A stretch of DNA of 64,000 nt from Lyngbya sp. PCC 8106. Its GTDB lineage: Bacteria; Cyanobacteriota; Cyanobacteriia; Cyanobacteriales; Microcoleaceae. Positions 35,220-44,257 of the stretch are shown here, piece after piece; within the stretch, counting starts at the first letter, position 1; every line of letters starts with the position of its first letter. Under the pieces are notes generated by a model that searched no databases, was not told the origin of the DNA, and saw only the letters and a list, made by a program, of their open reading frames with translations. Where the stretch lies: NCBI RefSeq assembly GCF_000169095.1, contig NZ_AAVU01000038.1:11180-75179 (forward strand), given 5' to 3'. The translations under genes were made by a program, and so were the position numbers.

Positions 35220-37523
35220 ATGAACAAAAATAAAGCTTTTCAATCTAAAACCAGAAAAAAAATACATCATCCCATCCATCGATTAATCTCTAAATTGAGA
35301 GGTACATCCCAGAAGCAAAAAATTCAAAAACTCAAACTCTCCTATCACCATATTCTCACAAAAACTTCTACTCGTCAACAAAAGTCTTCTAACATAGAAG
35401 AAGAACTTAAATATACTGAAAAAATATTACGAGATCAATCCGAACAAGAACAATTAACCATCGCCATCACAAATCGCATTCGTCAATCACTCGATCTTCA
35501 GGAAAGACTCAATACCACCGTCATTGAAGTCCGAGAATTTCTCAAATGTGATCGTGTGATTATTTATCAGTTCAATCAAAATTTTGGGGGAACTGTCATT
35601 GCCGAATCTGTTGGCGAAACTGAGATCCCTATGCTCAATCTTGTGATTGATAATCACTCTTTTCAAGAACTCTATATTCAACTTTATCAGCAAAGAGAAA
35701 TTCAAGCTATTTCTGACCTTTATACCGCCGAACTTGATCCCGATTATATTGACTTAATGGCAAAATTTAAAATCAGAGCAAACTTAGCGATTCCTATTGT
35801 TAATAATAATCAACTATGGGGATTATTAGTGGCTCAAAACTGCAATGATTCCCGAGAGTGGAAATCGTTAGAAATTAGCTTCCTCAAGCAACTCACGACT
35901 CAAGTTGCTATTGCAATTCAACAATCGGAACTCTATCAACAAGCGCAACAGGAAATTGCCCGACGTACACAGATAGAAACCAAATTACAGCAAAAAATTG
36001 AACGAGAAAAGTTATTAGCCGCAATCGCTCAACGAATTCGTCAATCTCTTGATTTAGATCAAACTCTGAATACGACAGTGAGGGAAGTTAGACAACTCTT
36101 GCAAGTAGATAGAACCGTTATTTTTCGCTTTCAAGCTGACTGGAGTGGTGTTGTATCTGTAGAGTCTGTCGTGATCCCTGAGTTGTCAATTTTAAATACA
36201 AATATTTATGATCCCTGCTTTTCACAAACCTATATTGAGCAATATAAACAGGGGCGAATTCGAGCCATAGAAGATATTTCAAAAGCTCGTTTAAGTCAAT
36301 GTTATGTGGATTTATTAACTCAGTTTCAAGTGAGGGCTAATCTCGTTGTTCCTATTTTACAAGGACAACATTTATGGGGATTGTTAATTGCTCATCAATG
36401 CACTCAACCGAGACAATGGCAAACCCATGAAACAGAGTTACTCGAACAACTAGCAACTCAAGTCGGAATTGCAATTGCTCAAAGTCAACTCTACGAACAA
36501 ACACGACGTCAAGCTCAACGAGAACAAGCTCTTAATCAAGTTATTCAAGCAATTCGTACCTCTTTAGATTTACAAACTATCTTCTCAACCGCAGCCGAAG
36601 AAGTGTGTAAATTACTTCAAGCCGAACGAACTGTAATTGCTCGCTATTTGAGTGAAGAAAAACTCTGGCGTCATGTCGCTGACTATCATCAATCTCCAGA
36701 TTTATTCAGTGTATTGGGCTTAGAAATTACCGATGAAAACAATAAAATTACAGCACGCCTAAAACATTTAGAAGTATTTCAAATCGAGGAAAAAAATAAT
36801 TGTATTGACGAATTTAAACACTATTATGCTGGCATTTCTCCAGGTTCTTTGTTAATCATTCCTTTACACTTAAATTCTATCGTTTGGGGAAGCTTAGGGT
36901 TAGTGAGAAATAATTCTCATGGCGATTGGAAAACCTGGGAAATCGAGTTAGCTAGTGCTGTTGCTGATCAATTAGCGATTGCCATTCAACAATCTGAACT
37001 TTATCAACAACTCGAACAATTAGCAATACTCGATGGCTTGACTCAAATTGCTAACCGTCGATATTTTGATCAATATTTAGATCAAGAGTGGAAGCGAGCG
37101 CAACGAGAACAGCATTCATTATCATTGTTATTACTTGATGTTGATCATTTTAAACTTTATAATGATACTTACGGACATCAAGCTGGAGATGAATGTTTGC
37201 AAAGAGTTGCGAAAGCGATTCAGGAAACTCTAAAACGTTCTAGCGATTTAGTTGCTCGTTATGGAGGCGAAGAATTTGTAATTCTTTTACCCAATACAAA
37301 AGCAGAAGGCGCAATACAAATCACACAAGATATTCATGATAGTATTCAACAGTTAGCTATTGAGCATTCTAGCTCATCGGTTAGTCAGTTTGTCACCGTT
37401 AGTATTGGGATTTCAACGATAATTCCACAGCCCCTTAGTCGCTTTGAAGTATTAGTGAGTAGAGCAGATAAAGCTCTCTACAAAGCCAAACAGCAACGCA
37501 ATACTTACTGCTTATATTGTTGA
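35220..37523 (+). CDS. Three-GAF diguanylate cyclase with a cyanobacteriochrome-like GAF domain
   Basis: A 767-residue protein: basic and coiled N-terminus, three GAF domains (~80-240, ~270-430, ~440-595) and a GGDEF domain with GGEEF at 682-686, which should make cyclic di-GMP. The second GAF domain has a DXCF motif (D331-P-C333-F334) and a cysteine at 361 in the canonical bilin position (SQCYVDLLTQFQVRANL), 28 residues apart as in DXCF-type blue/green cyanobacteriochromes. The canonical Cys is followed by Tyr rather than the usual His. GAF1 has no Cys at that place (DPDYIDLM). Bilin binding is inferred. Confidence 0.88.
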   Translation: MNKNKAFQSKTRKKIHHPIHRLISKLRGTSQKQKIQKLKLSYHHILTKTSTRQQKSSNIEEELKYTEKILRDQSEQEQLTIAITNRIRQSLDLQERLNTTVIEVREFLKCDRVIIYQFNQNFGGTVIAESVGETEIPMLNLVIDNHSFQELYIQLYQQREIQAISDLYTAELDPDYIDLMAKFKIRANLAIPIVNNNQLWGLLVAQNCNDSREWKSLEISFLKQLTTQVAIAIQQSELYQQAQQEIARRTQIETKLQQKIEREKLLAAIAQRIRQSLDLDQTLNTTVREVRQLLQVDRTVIFRFQADWSGVVSVESVVIPELSILNTNIYDPCFSQTYIEQYKQGRIRAIEDISKARLSQCYVDLLTQFQVRANLVVPILQGQHLWGLLIAHQCTQPRQWQTHETELLEQLATQVGIAIAQSQLYEQTRRQAQREQALNQVIQAIRTSLDLQTIFSTAAEEVCKLLQAERTVIARYLSEEKLWRHVADYHQSPDLFSVLGLEITDENNKITARLKHLEVFQIEEKNNCIDEFKHYYAGISPGSLLIIPLHLNSIVWGSLGLVRNNSHGDWKTWEIELASAVADQLAIAIQQSELYQQLEQLAILDGLTQIANRRYFDQYLDQEWKRAQREQHSLSLLLLDVDHFKLYNDTYGHQAGDECLQRVAKAIQETLKRSSDLVARYGGEEFVILLPNTKAEGAIQITQDIHDSIQQLAIEHSSSSVSQFVTVSIGISTIIPQPLSRFEVLVSRADKALYKAKQQRNTYCLYC

Positions 37524-37807
37524 GCTTATTCTGAACAAAACGACTTGAACTGAGGTTATGACAAGGTGAGTGAGTCTAAATTCCAGTCTCCCCAAAAATT
37601 TACTAAATCTTTACAAAAGGAACTCTGACTCCAGAAAAGTTGAAGATTGAGTAAAAGCTCCTTTACTATGTTGCATTTTGTAAAGATTATTCGTTATACA
37701 TAAATATAGAAACGAAAGTGAAAAATTCAACAAATAACTTTCAAATTATTGATCACTTTAAAGTCAGGGCGCTCTCCGATGAAACCCTATCAATGCGAGA
37801 GTCAACA

Positions 37808-38068
37808 ATGAATCTGAATAACGTTTTGAAGCAATCTACTTGGACGACTATTGCAATTTTAGCAGTCGCTTTTCCGAAAACTGAGATGATGATGACAAAC
37901 TTATCTTTAATTGGTAATATGGCATATCATCTTGATGATTCATTGGAACTTGATAACAAACAACTCGATGTATTGAATCAAGGATCAGCCACAATACAAA
38001 GTGTAGAAAATAAAGAGCCAAAATCTGCCCCCTCAAGAGGTGATAGTAAGCCTGGAAATCAGAGATAA
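37808..38068 (+). CDS. Hypothetical small protein
   Basis: 86 residues if it starts at ATG 37808 (MNLNNVLKQSTWTTIAILAVAF). A weak hydrophobic segment near the N-terminus suggests a signal peptide, and the rest is hydrophilic (SLELDNKQLDVLNQ ... SAPSRGDSKPGNQR). The frame is open from 37718. No family recognised and no strong ribosome site; it may not be real. Confidence 0.3.
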   Translation: MNLNNVLKQSTWTTIAILAVAFPKTEMMMTNLSLIGNMAYHLDDSLELDNKQLDVLNQGSATIQSVENKEPKSAPSRGDSKPGNQR

Positions 38069-38259
38069 TCAGAGTTATTGTCAATCTAGGTTCTCACGAA
38101 CTCCCCAACAAATAACCCTATTCTTTGATGGTTAATCATGATTTCTAGACGAGAGAAAAAGAGTTAAAACTTTTAATTCTCTCATCTAGATGAAATCAAA
38201 AACCGTAAATAAATTGATTGTTTGAGATTAATTAACTGTACTTTTAACTCAGGTTTTGG

Positions 38260-39150
38260 CTAAAAATTAAACTTTTTACGTTCTTGTTGAGTTTGAATCA
38301 GTTGCTGTTCTAATGTTTGCCAATCTTCTTGTTCGATGATGTCAATGAATTGATCAAGGCGACTCCGATAAGCCCGTAGAGATAGCAATAAAGCTTTTCG
38401 ATTGTATCGCGCCATCATTACCCCTAACTCCGGATTTCCACCCCCCACACGGCTCGTATCACGAAAGCCAGAACTTGCTAATTGTTGGGCGAGTTGTTGA
38501 ACTTTTACATCTTCTTCTGCGGTTAAAGCGGCGACTAAACTCGCACTCACCGTCACAGGTAAATGAGAAATCCAAGCCACAGCAAGATCGTGATCTTGTG
38601 GTGAACATTGATAAACTTTTGCTTGCAATAATTCAGCAATTTTAGTAACCGTTTTTATTTCAAACTCTGATGTTTTTTCAGTCGGAGTAATCACATAAGG
38701 TTTACCCAAAAACAAATTTTTTTGAGCAGCTTCTATACCACTTTCAGCCGTTCCTGCCATCGGATGCCCTCCGACAAAATGGGGCCAAAGTCGAGAAAGT
38801 ATTTCTACAATAGGCTGCTTAACTGAACCCACATCAGTTATAATAGCAGTGGGTTTAAGATGAGGAATTAACTCCTCAAGTGTAGAAGCAATCGCCCCAA
38901 TCGGTGTACAAATAAACACAACATCTGCACTCGCCATCAAAGATAAATCAACACTCGCCTCATCAACAGCACCCATTGCGATCGCCTTTTGGCAAGTGCT
39001 TTGACGACGACTCACCCCTAAAACTCGATAGGTTTGCTCATTTGAGGAATTATTTTCAGTTTGTAATTGTATCAATTTTGGTTGAATTGAACATAAATCC
39101 AACCCGATAGAACCCCCAATTAAACCTAACCCAACTAGACCAATATTCAT
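38260..39150 (-). CDS. tyrA: Prephenate/arogenate dehydrogenase
   Basis: A 296-residue TyrA of tyrosine synthesis, oxidising arogenate or prephenate with NAD(P). The Rossmann motif MNIGLVGLGLIGGSIGLDL is at the N-terminus, followed by DVVFICTPIGA, ITDVGSVKQPIVE, FVGGHPMAGTAESGIEAA (catalytic His region) and WISHLPVTVSASLVAAL, all typical. ATG 39150 is preferred because the fold begins there; the frame is open to 39171. Single gene. Confidence 0.93.
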   Translation of the reverse strand: MNIGLVGLGLIGGSIGLDLCSIQPKLIQLQTENNSSNEQTYRVLGVSRRQSTCQKAIAMGAVDEASVDLSLMASADVVFICTPIGAIASTLEELIPHLKPTAIITDVGSVKQPIVEILSRLWPHFVGGHPMAGTAESGIEAAQKNLFLGKPYVITPTEKTSEFEIKTVTKIAELLQAKVYQCSPQDHDLAVAWISHLPVTVSASLVAALTAEEDVKVQQLAQQLASSGFRDTSRVGGGNPELGVMMARYNRKALLLSLRAYRSRLDQFIDIIEQEDWQTLEQQLIQTQQERKKFNF

Positions 39151-39319
39151 GTGAGACTGTTTAGCTTTCATCGTAGTTTATCTGGTTCAATTTAACGTAT
39201 GTTTAAACAAAATGATCAAAGAATAATCTAGAATCTCTATTTCCCGGTAGGCAGTGAAAAAATTTTGATATAGTAGATATTAGATTAAAACCTGTTTTTT
39301 ATTCGGAAAACTTGAAGGC

Positions 39320-40873
39320 ATGAATGCCGAAGAACTGATTCAAAGTTATCAATCCGGCATCAGAGATTTTAGTGCGATCCTGCTTTGCGAAGCCAATCTC
39401 AGTCGAACTGATCTCTCCGGTGCTAACTTCTCTCAAGCTGTCCTCAGCATTACCAATCTCAGCGGTGCAAATCTCTCAGGGACGAACCTCAGCCAAGCCA
39501 AACTGAATGTCGCCAAACTCAGCGGAGCCAATCTCAGCGGAGCCAACCTGACGGGCGCAATTCTCAATGTTGCCAATCTGATTCGTGCCGATCTCAGTCA
39601 TGCCACTCTGATCAATGCCTCTGCGATCCGTTCGGAGTTAATCCGTGCGGATCTCAGTCATGCCATTTTAACCGCCGCGAACCTCAGTGAAGCCGATCTG
39701 CGAGAAGCCACCCTACGACAAGTTGATCTACGACAGGCGAACCTCAAAAGCGCCAATCTGCGAGACGCAGTTCTGATCGCCAGTAACCTCGAAGGAACCA
39801 ACTTACACGGGGCGGATCTGACTCGTGCCGATTTGCGAGGGGCGAATCTAGTCAACGCGGAACTCCGACAGGCAAATCTTTCCCAAGCCAATCTCAGCGG
39901 TGCCAATCTCAAAGGCGCAAATTTGCGTTGGGCCGATCTCAACGGAGCCGATCTCAGAGGAGCCAACCTCGAACAAGCCCGATTAAGTGGAGCCAGTTTG
40001 TATGGTGCCGATCTCAGCCATGCCAGCTTACTATACACCCATTTAATTCATGCTGATCTCACCCAAGCCAACCTGACGGGGGCTGACTGGACAGGAGCCG
40101 AACTCACCGGAGCCGCCCTGACTGGTGCCAAACTCTATGACGTCTCTCGATTTGAAGTCAAAGCCGACGAAATCACCTGTGATTGGGTTGATGTTAGTCC
40201 GAACGGTGATGGGAGCAAAGTTCTCCGCTTTAGCGCTCAAGAAGCCTACCAATTTTTTAACGCCACCTCCCCAATGGTGGAAATTAGCATTGATATGGCA
40301 CTCAATGCGGAAGCTCACTGCGCCTTAGCCGATGCTTACCGCGACATCATCAGCCAGACCTCAATCATCAATCGCCCGCCCAGTATAGAGGTTAGTCCTC
40401 GTCGAACCACTTTATCGTTTAGGATAGAAAGAGACGAACAACTGTTCTCCACCGCCTATATTGTCATTCTTCCGTTTAAAGATGCAGATCTTACTCAACA
40501 AAGTATTCGGAATCTGGTTCAAATGCTCGGATCAGAGAACTTCATCGGCTTAAGCGTTCGGCACTCCCATCAAATCGGAAAATTGGTGAGTGAAATCAAG
40601 CAACAACTCGATCAGATCACCGACTTGAAATTACACACCAAATCCCTATCCGAACCCGAAAGTTATCAAGCTTTCTTTGCCTCTCCCACTCGTACAACGC
40701 TGAGAAACTTTCACAATCGAACCCTCAAAATTCATAGCCATCCTCAATTCGGAAGAAGCCTACTCAATGTGCCTGAACTCATGAACTCCTCGGGATATTC
40801 CCAAGAGAAATATTTTCAGATGATGGCTCCCTCATTAGACAATCTCTCAGACTTTCTGTTCATCTCAGACTAA
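39320..40873 (+). CDS. Pentapeptide-repeat protein, paralogue 1
   Basis: A 517-residue protein. Residues ~20-275 are about 50 pentapeptide units of the A(D/N)LSG type (SGANLSGTNLSQAKLN), which fold into a right-handed beta-helix. The C-terminal ~235 residues form a separate domain (EVKADEITCDWVDVSPNGDGS ... SPRRTTLSFRIERDEQLFS ... FHNRTLKIHSHPQFGRSLL) shared with the next gene. Function unknown; no signal peptide or membrane segment. It is followed after 94 bases by its paralogue, so they form a tandem duplication and probably an operon. Confidence 0.88.
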   Translation: MNAEELIQSYQSGIRDFSAILLCEANLSRTDLSGANFSQAVLSITNLSGANLSGTNLSQAKLNVAKLSGANLSGANLTGAILNVANLIRADLSHATLINASAIRSELIRADLSHAILTAANLSEADLREATLRQVDLRQANLKSANLRDAVLIASNLEGTNLHGADLTRADLRGANLVNAELRQANLSQANLSGANLKGANLRWADLNGADLRGANLEQARLSGASLYGADLSHASLLYTHLIHADLTQANLTGADWTGAELTGAALTGAKLYDVSRFEVKADEITCDWVDVSPNGDGSKVLRFSAQEAYQFFNATSPMVEISIDMALNAEAHCALADAYRDIISQTSIINRPPSIEVSPRRTTLSFRIERDEQLFSTAYIVILPFKDADLTQQSIRNLVQMLGSENFIGLSVRHSHQIGKLVSEIKQQLDQITDLKLHTKSLSEPESYQAFFASPTRTTLRNFHNRTLKIHSHPQFGRSLLNVPELMNSSGYSQEKYFQMMAPSLDNLSDFLFISD

Positions 40874-40967
40874 ATAGAGATGTCATACTAAATTTGTTGA
40901 GGAGAAACTCTAATGAGACTTACACTTCAGTCTTTTTAGTCATTTCGTACAGGATGCAGGGGTGATA

Positions 40968-42521
40968 ATGGCACAGGAACTCGTAAAAATCTACAACTTA
41001 GTCAAAAAATACAAAGAAGGGGAACGGAATTTTACGGGTATTAATCTCAATGAAGCCAATTTGAGTCGGATTAACTTGAGTCAAGCCAATTTAAGCGATG
41101 CGTCCCTGTGTGTGACCAATTTAAGTGGAGCAAATCTTAGTGGTATTAACTTGAGTCGCGCTAATCTCAATGTGAGCCGATTGAGTCAAGCTAATCTCAC
41201 CGGAGCAAATCTCAGTCGAGCCACCCTCAATGTTGCCAATTTAGTACGAGCAGATTTGAGCGATGCCATCCTAGTCGAAACCTTAGCCATTCGTTCAGAA
41301 CTGATTAGAGCCAGACTCAATAATGCCAATCTGACTAAAGCCAACCTCAATGGCGCTGATTTACGAGAAGCAAGAGTCGGACAAGCCAACTTTTCTCAAG
41401 CGAATCTCAGTGGAGCCAATCTCCGAGGTGTTTCGGGAGCATCAACAAACCTGCAAAGAGCGGACTTACGACGAGCAAATTTGGTGAAAGCCAATTTACC
41501 CAAAGCCGATTTTAGTCACGCCGAGATGCGACAAACTAACCTCACCTATGCAGATTTGCGCCAAGCTAACCTCAGTGGAGCTAATCTCCGATGGGCTGAC
41601 TTGCGCGGGGCGAATTTGTTGGGAGCCGATTTATCTGGGGCAAACTTATCGGGAGCCAACTTGTCAGGGGCTAATCTCAGTCGGGCGACTTTAGCAAAAG
41701 CCAGTCTGGTTCATGTCGATTTAACCCAAGCGAATTTAATTAAAGCCGATTGGATGGGGGCTGATATTTCCGGCGCGACGTTAACCGGAGCCAAACTCTA
41801 CGAAGTTCCCCGCTTTAACTTAAAAGCCGAAGATATTACCTGTGAATGGATTGATCTCAGTGCAAATGGCGATCATAGCGAGGTTTATCAATTTAACCCC
41901 GAAACCCTCAAAAAGTTTTTTAATCAAGCTCTGCCGACTGTACAAGTGATTGTGGATGCTCCCCTCGATCTTGAAGCCAATCTAATTCTGGCTGAAACCT
42001 ACCATCACATCGCCAAAGAGTATCCCCTTCTCAAACATCCTCCCAGTATTGATACTGATCTCCGACGCACCGTAATCACCTTTCGGATTGATCGCGAAGA
42101 ATATTTGTTTTCAATGGGATGCTTGGCAATTTTTCCCTTTGATGATGCCAGTAAAACTCAAAAAAATATTGTCAGTTTAGTTCGCAATTTGCAAGACCGC
42201 AGCGAAAAAAATAAGAACCAACTCCGAGTCTTAGCGGCGATGGGAGAAGTGATTTCTAAAGCTCACGATCTCAAACAAGTGGTCAAATCGATTCGCTCTG
42301 AACAAATCCCTGACTTTTTTCACAGTCCCACTCAAACGATCTTAACGAATACCAGTCAAAAAAAGTTAACTGTCCACACCCATTGCGATTTCGGTAAGCG
42401 CTTTAAACCCTCTATTCTTGATCGAGAACGAGAAAATCACTCGAGTAAATTGATCGAACCCATCCTCTTTGATGGAGAACAGGTGATTGATTTTGTCGAT
42501 AGTTTTGATTATCTTAGTTAA
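40968..42521 (+). CDS. Pentapeptide-repeat protein, paralogue 2
   Basis: A 517-residue protein with the same layout as its neighbour: ~50 pentapeptide units, then a C-terminal domain (NLKAEDITCEWIDLSANGDHS ... DLRRTVITFRIDREEYLFS ... TSQKKLTVHTHCDFGKRF). The two C-terminal domains align over their length with clear divergence, so the duplication is not recent. ATG 40968 (MAQELVKIYNLVKKY) is preferred over ATG 40962. The next gene starts 22 bases after its stop. Confidence 0.88.
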   Translation: MAQELVKIYNLVKKYKEGERNFTGINLNEANLSRINLSQANLSDASLCVTNLSGANLSGINLSRANLNVSRLSQANLTGANLSRATLNVANLVRADLSDAILVETLAIRSELIRARLNNANLTKANLNGADLREARVGQANFSQANLSGANLRGVSGASTNLQRADLRRANLVKANLPKADFSHAEMRQTNLTYADLRQANLSGANLRWADLRGANLLGADLSGANLSGANLSGANLSRATLAKASLVHVDLTQANLIKADWMGADISGATLTGAKLYEVPRFNLKAEDITCEWIDLSANGDHSEVYQFNPETLKKFFNQALPTVQVIVDAPLDLEANLILAETYHHIAKEYPLLKHPPSIDTDLRRTVITFRIDREEYLFSMGCLAIFPFDDASKTQKNIVSLVRNLQDRSEKNKNQLRVLAAMGEVISKAHDLKQVVKSIRSEQIPDFFHSPTQTILTNTSQKKLTVHTHCDFGKRFKPSILDRERENHSSKLIEPILFDGEQVIDFVDSFDYLS

Positions 42522-42543
42522 AAGTTAAGCTTGATCAATTGAG

Positions 42544-44220
42544 TTGGAGTTGTTCAGTGAAATTATTTTAGATGCTCCGCTCACCTGTTGCTCTCTTAAA
42601 CAGTCCGCTCTTGTCCATTTTCCAAGTTCTCCACTCGCTAAGGCTTTAATTCTCTTGATCGAGGTAGAAGCTCATAATTTACTACAAAGCTTTCTGCGAT
42701 CGCGGAGTGTTTCCGTCGGAAAATCGCCAGGTGTAGTCTCATGGCCTCACTATTTAACAATGGCCCGATTAGTAGCGCGAGCGTTGCGACTTGGCCGCAG
42801 TGCTTTGATTCAAACTGGGGTCAGTCCAGTGAGTCACCATCATTCTTATCGGTTTAGCTATCTCATTCCCGTTTTAATTTGGCCGGAACCTGCCTTAATT
42901 GTTGCTCCCCAGTGGTTGTTAACAGAACTCCAACAAGAAGAAATTCCCCAATTGTTTGAATCCCAAGCACTCGACGTAAACCTCGCTCAACCGATCATTC
43001 GAGGCGATCGCTGGCCCGAAGAATCCAACTTTCACGGTATCTTACTCACCACTCCCGAAGAATGGTTAAGTGATCGCTTAGGCAGGTTCCGACGGTTTCC
43101 GCCCAATATTCCTACAATTATTGATGGAGTTGATGACTTAGAAACCTGGACACGAGAACAATTAACCACCTGTATTCAACCGCAAGATTGGACACAACTC
43201 CGCCAACAAGCACCCCAACACACAGATATCATCCGCGAGGCAAAAATTAACCTCACCCAAGCCATTTTTCAACGTCCAGCCAATCCCTACCACTGTCATT
43301 TATTAGATCAAGCTGAACAAGCTATTTTAGAGCAACTCTACGAAGATTTAGTCAAGATTGTCTCTCCTGCGGTTCCCGACGCTTGGACTCAATTTTGGCA
43401 TCAATGGCAAGCGTCAGAACAACTGCGATGGGTAAAAGTTAATCGAGAACAAGGTACTTTTTCTCTGTATTGTAGTCCGGCAGAAGTGAGTTCATCCTTG
43501 AGTCAGATTTGGCTGTTACAACCTGTTGTCTTGATTGGGGGGGCGTTAGACTTGCAGAAAGCCGCCCCTACTTATCGTCAATTAGTGGGACTCGGAGAAA
43601 TTACGGGTGTGAAGTTTTCACCGGATCGCAATTCTCAACTGATTCAACTTTATCTTCCCTCACGCCTTCCACTCCCGAATACACCCAAATTTCAAGCGGC
43701 TTTAATTGAGGAAATTCGCGGCTTACTTTGCATGAGTACAACCTTAGAGGGATTGACTGTGTTACTGATTGAGGATACACCCCTAAAAACTCAGATCGGC
43801 GCTGTGTTTGCAGCAGAGTTTGGTTCACGAGTCCAAGTCGAAACGACCAAAGTTGATGGGCGAGGAATTTTAGTCACAGGTTGGGAATTTTGGCGACAAC
43901 ATCAGGGAAAACTTCCCCCGCCTCATTTGTTAGCGATCGCCACTTTACCTTTACCTTCGTTAGAACATCCACTTGTTGCGGGGCGAGTGAGTTATTACAA
44001 ACAAAATCATCTCGACTGGTTTCGGCTTTATCTCCTTCCGACAGCCTTAAATGAGTTGCAACGGGCAGTTGCCCCTGTGCGAGACTGTCAAGGGATTGTG
44101 GCGTTGTTTGATAGTCGGGTTTTACATCGTAGTTATGGAGAACAAGTCTTAGCTGCGTTGAGTCCACTCGCGAGGATTGATTATTTAGATACAACTTGGT
44201 TTAATAGTCGTTCTTTTTGA
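42544..44220 (+). CDS. DinG/XPD-like helicase-related protein lacking a Walker A motif
   Basis: A 558-residue cytoplasmic protein with the layout of cyanobacterial DinG-like helicases: an N-terminal part (WPHYLTMARLVARALRLGRSALIQTG ... PALIVAPQWLL), a central DEAH-like position now reading IIDGVDDLE, and a C-terminal helicase-like part (GLTVLLIEDTPLKTQIGAVFAAEFG ... ATLPLPSLEHPLVAGRVSYYKQ). No GxGKT and no DEAH are visible, so ATP hydrolysis is doubtful. TTG 42544 is the assumed start. Probably in one transcript with the pentapeptide genes; it may be a non-catalytic relative. Confidence 0.65.
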   Translation: MELFSEIILDAPLTCCSLKQSALVHFPSSPLAKALILLIEVEAHNLLQSFLRSRSVSVGKSPGVVSWPHYLTMARLVARALRLGRSALIQTGVSPVSHHHSYRFSYLIPVLIWPEPALIVAPQWLLTELQQEEIPQLFESQALDVNLAQPIIRGDRWPEESNFHGILLTTPEEWLSDRLGRFRRFPPNIPTIIDGVDDLETWTREQLTTCIQPQDWTQLRQQAPQHTDIIREAKINLTQAIFQRPANPYHCHLLDQAEQAILEQLYEDLVKIVSPAVPDAWTQFWHQWQASEQLRWVKVNREQGTFSLYCSPAEVSSSLSQIWLLQPVVLIGGALDLQKAAPTYRQLVGLGEITGVKFSPDRNSQLIQLYLPSRLPLPNTPKFQAALIEEIRGLLCMSTTLEGLTVLLIEDTPLKTQIGAVFAAEFGSRVQVETTKVDGRGILVTGWEFWRQHQGKLPPPHLLAIATLPLPSLEHPLVAGRVSYYKQNHLDWFRLYLLPTALNELQRAVAPVRDCQGIVALFDSRVLHRSYGEQVLAALSPLARIDYLDTTWFNSRSF

Positions 44221-44228
44221 GAAGAATC

Positions 44229-44248
44229 CCCGCATTTTGAGGTGCGGG
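44229..44248. terminator. Hairpin between convergent genes
   Basis: CCCGCA and TGCGGG with loop TTTTGAGG. The surrounding GAATCCCCGC ... GCGGGAAGTCTAA resembles an IS200/IS605 right end, so it may be a remnant now serving as a shared terminator. Confidence 0.4.
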
Positions 44249-44257
44249 AAGTCTAAA

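Noticed and set aside
39658..40038. Minus-strand frame rich in RSAPLRLA units
   Set aside because: It is the mirror of the pentapeptide repeats and arises from their codon pattern.
41186..41389. Second minus-strand frame in the pentapeptide region
   Set aside because: Same cause as at 39658; no ribosome site or family.
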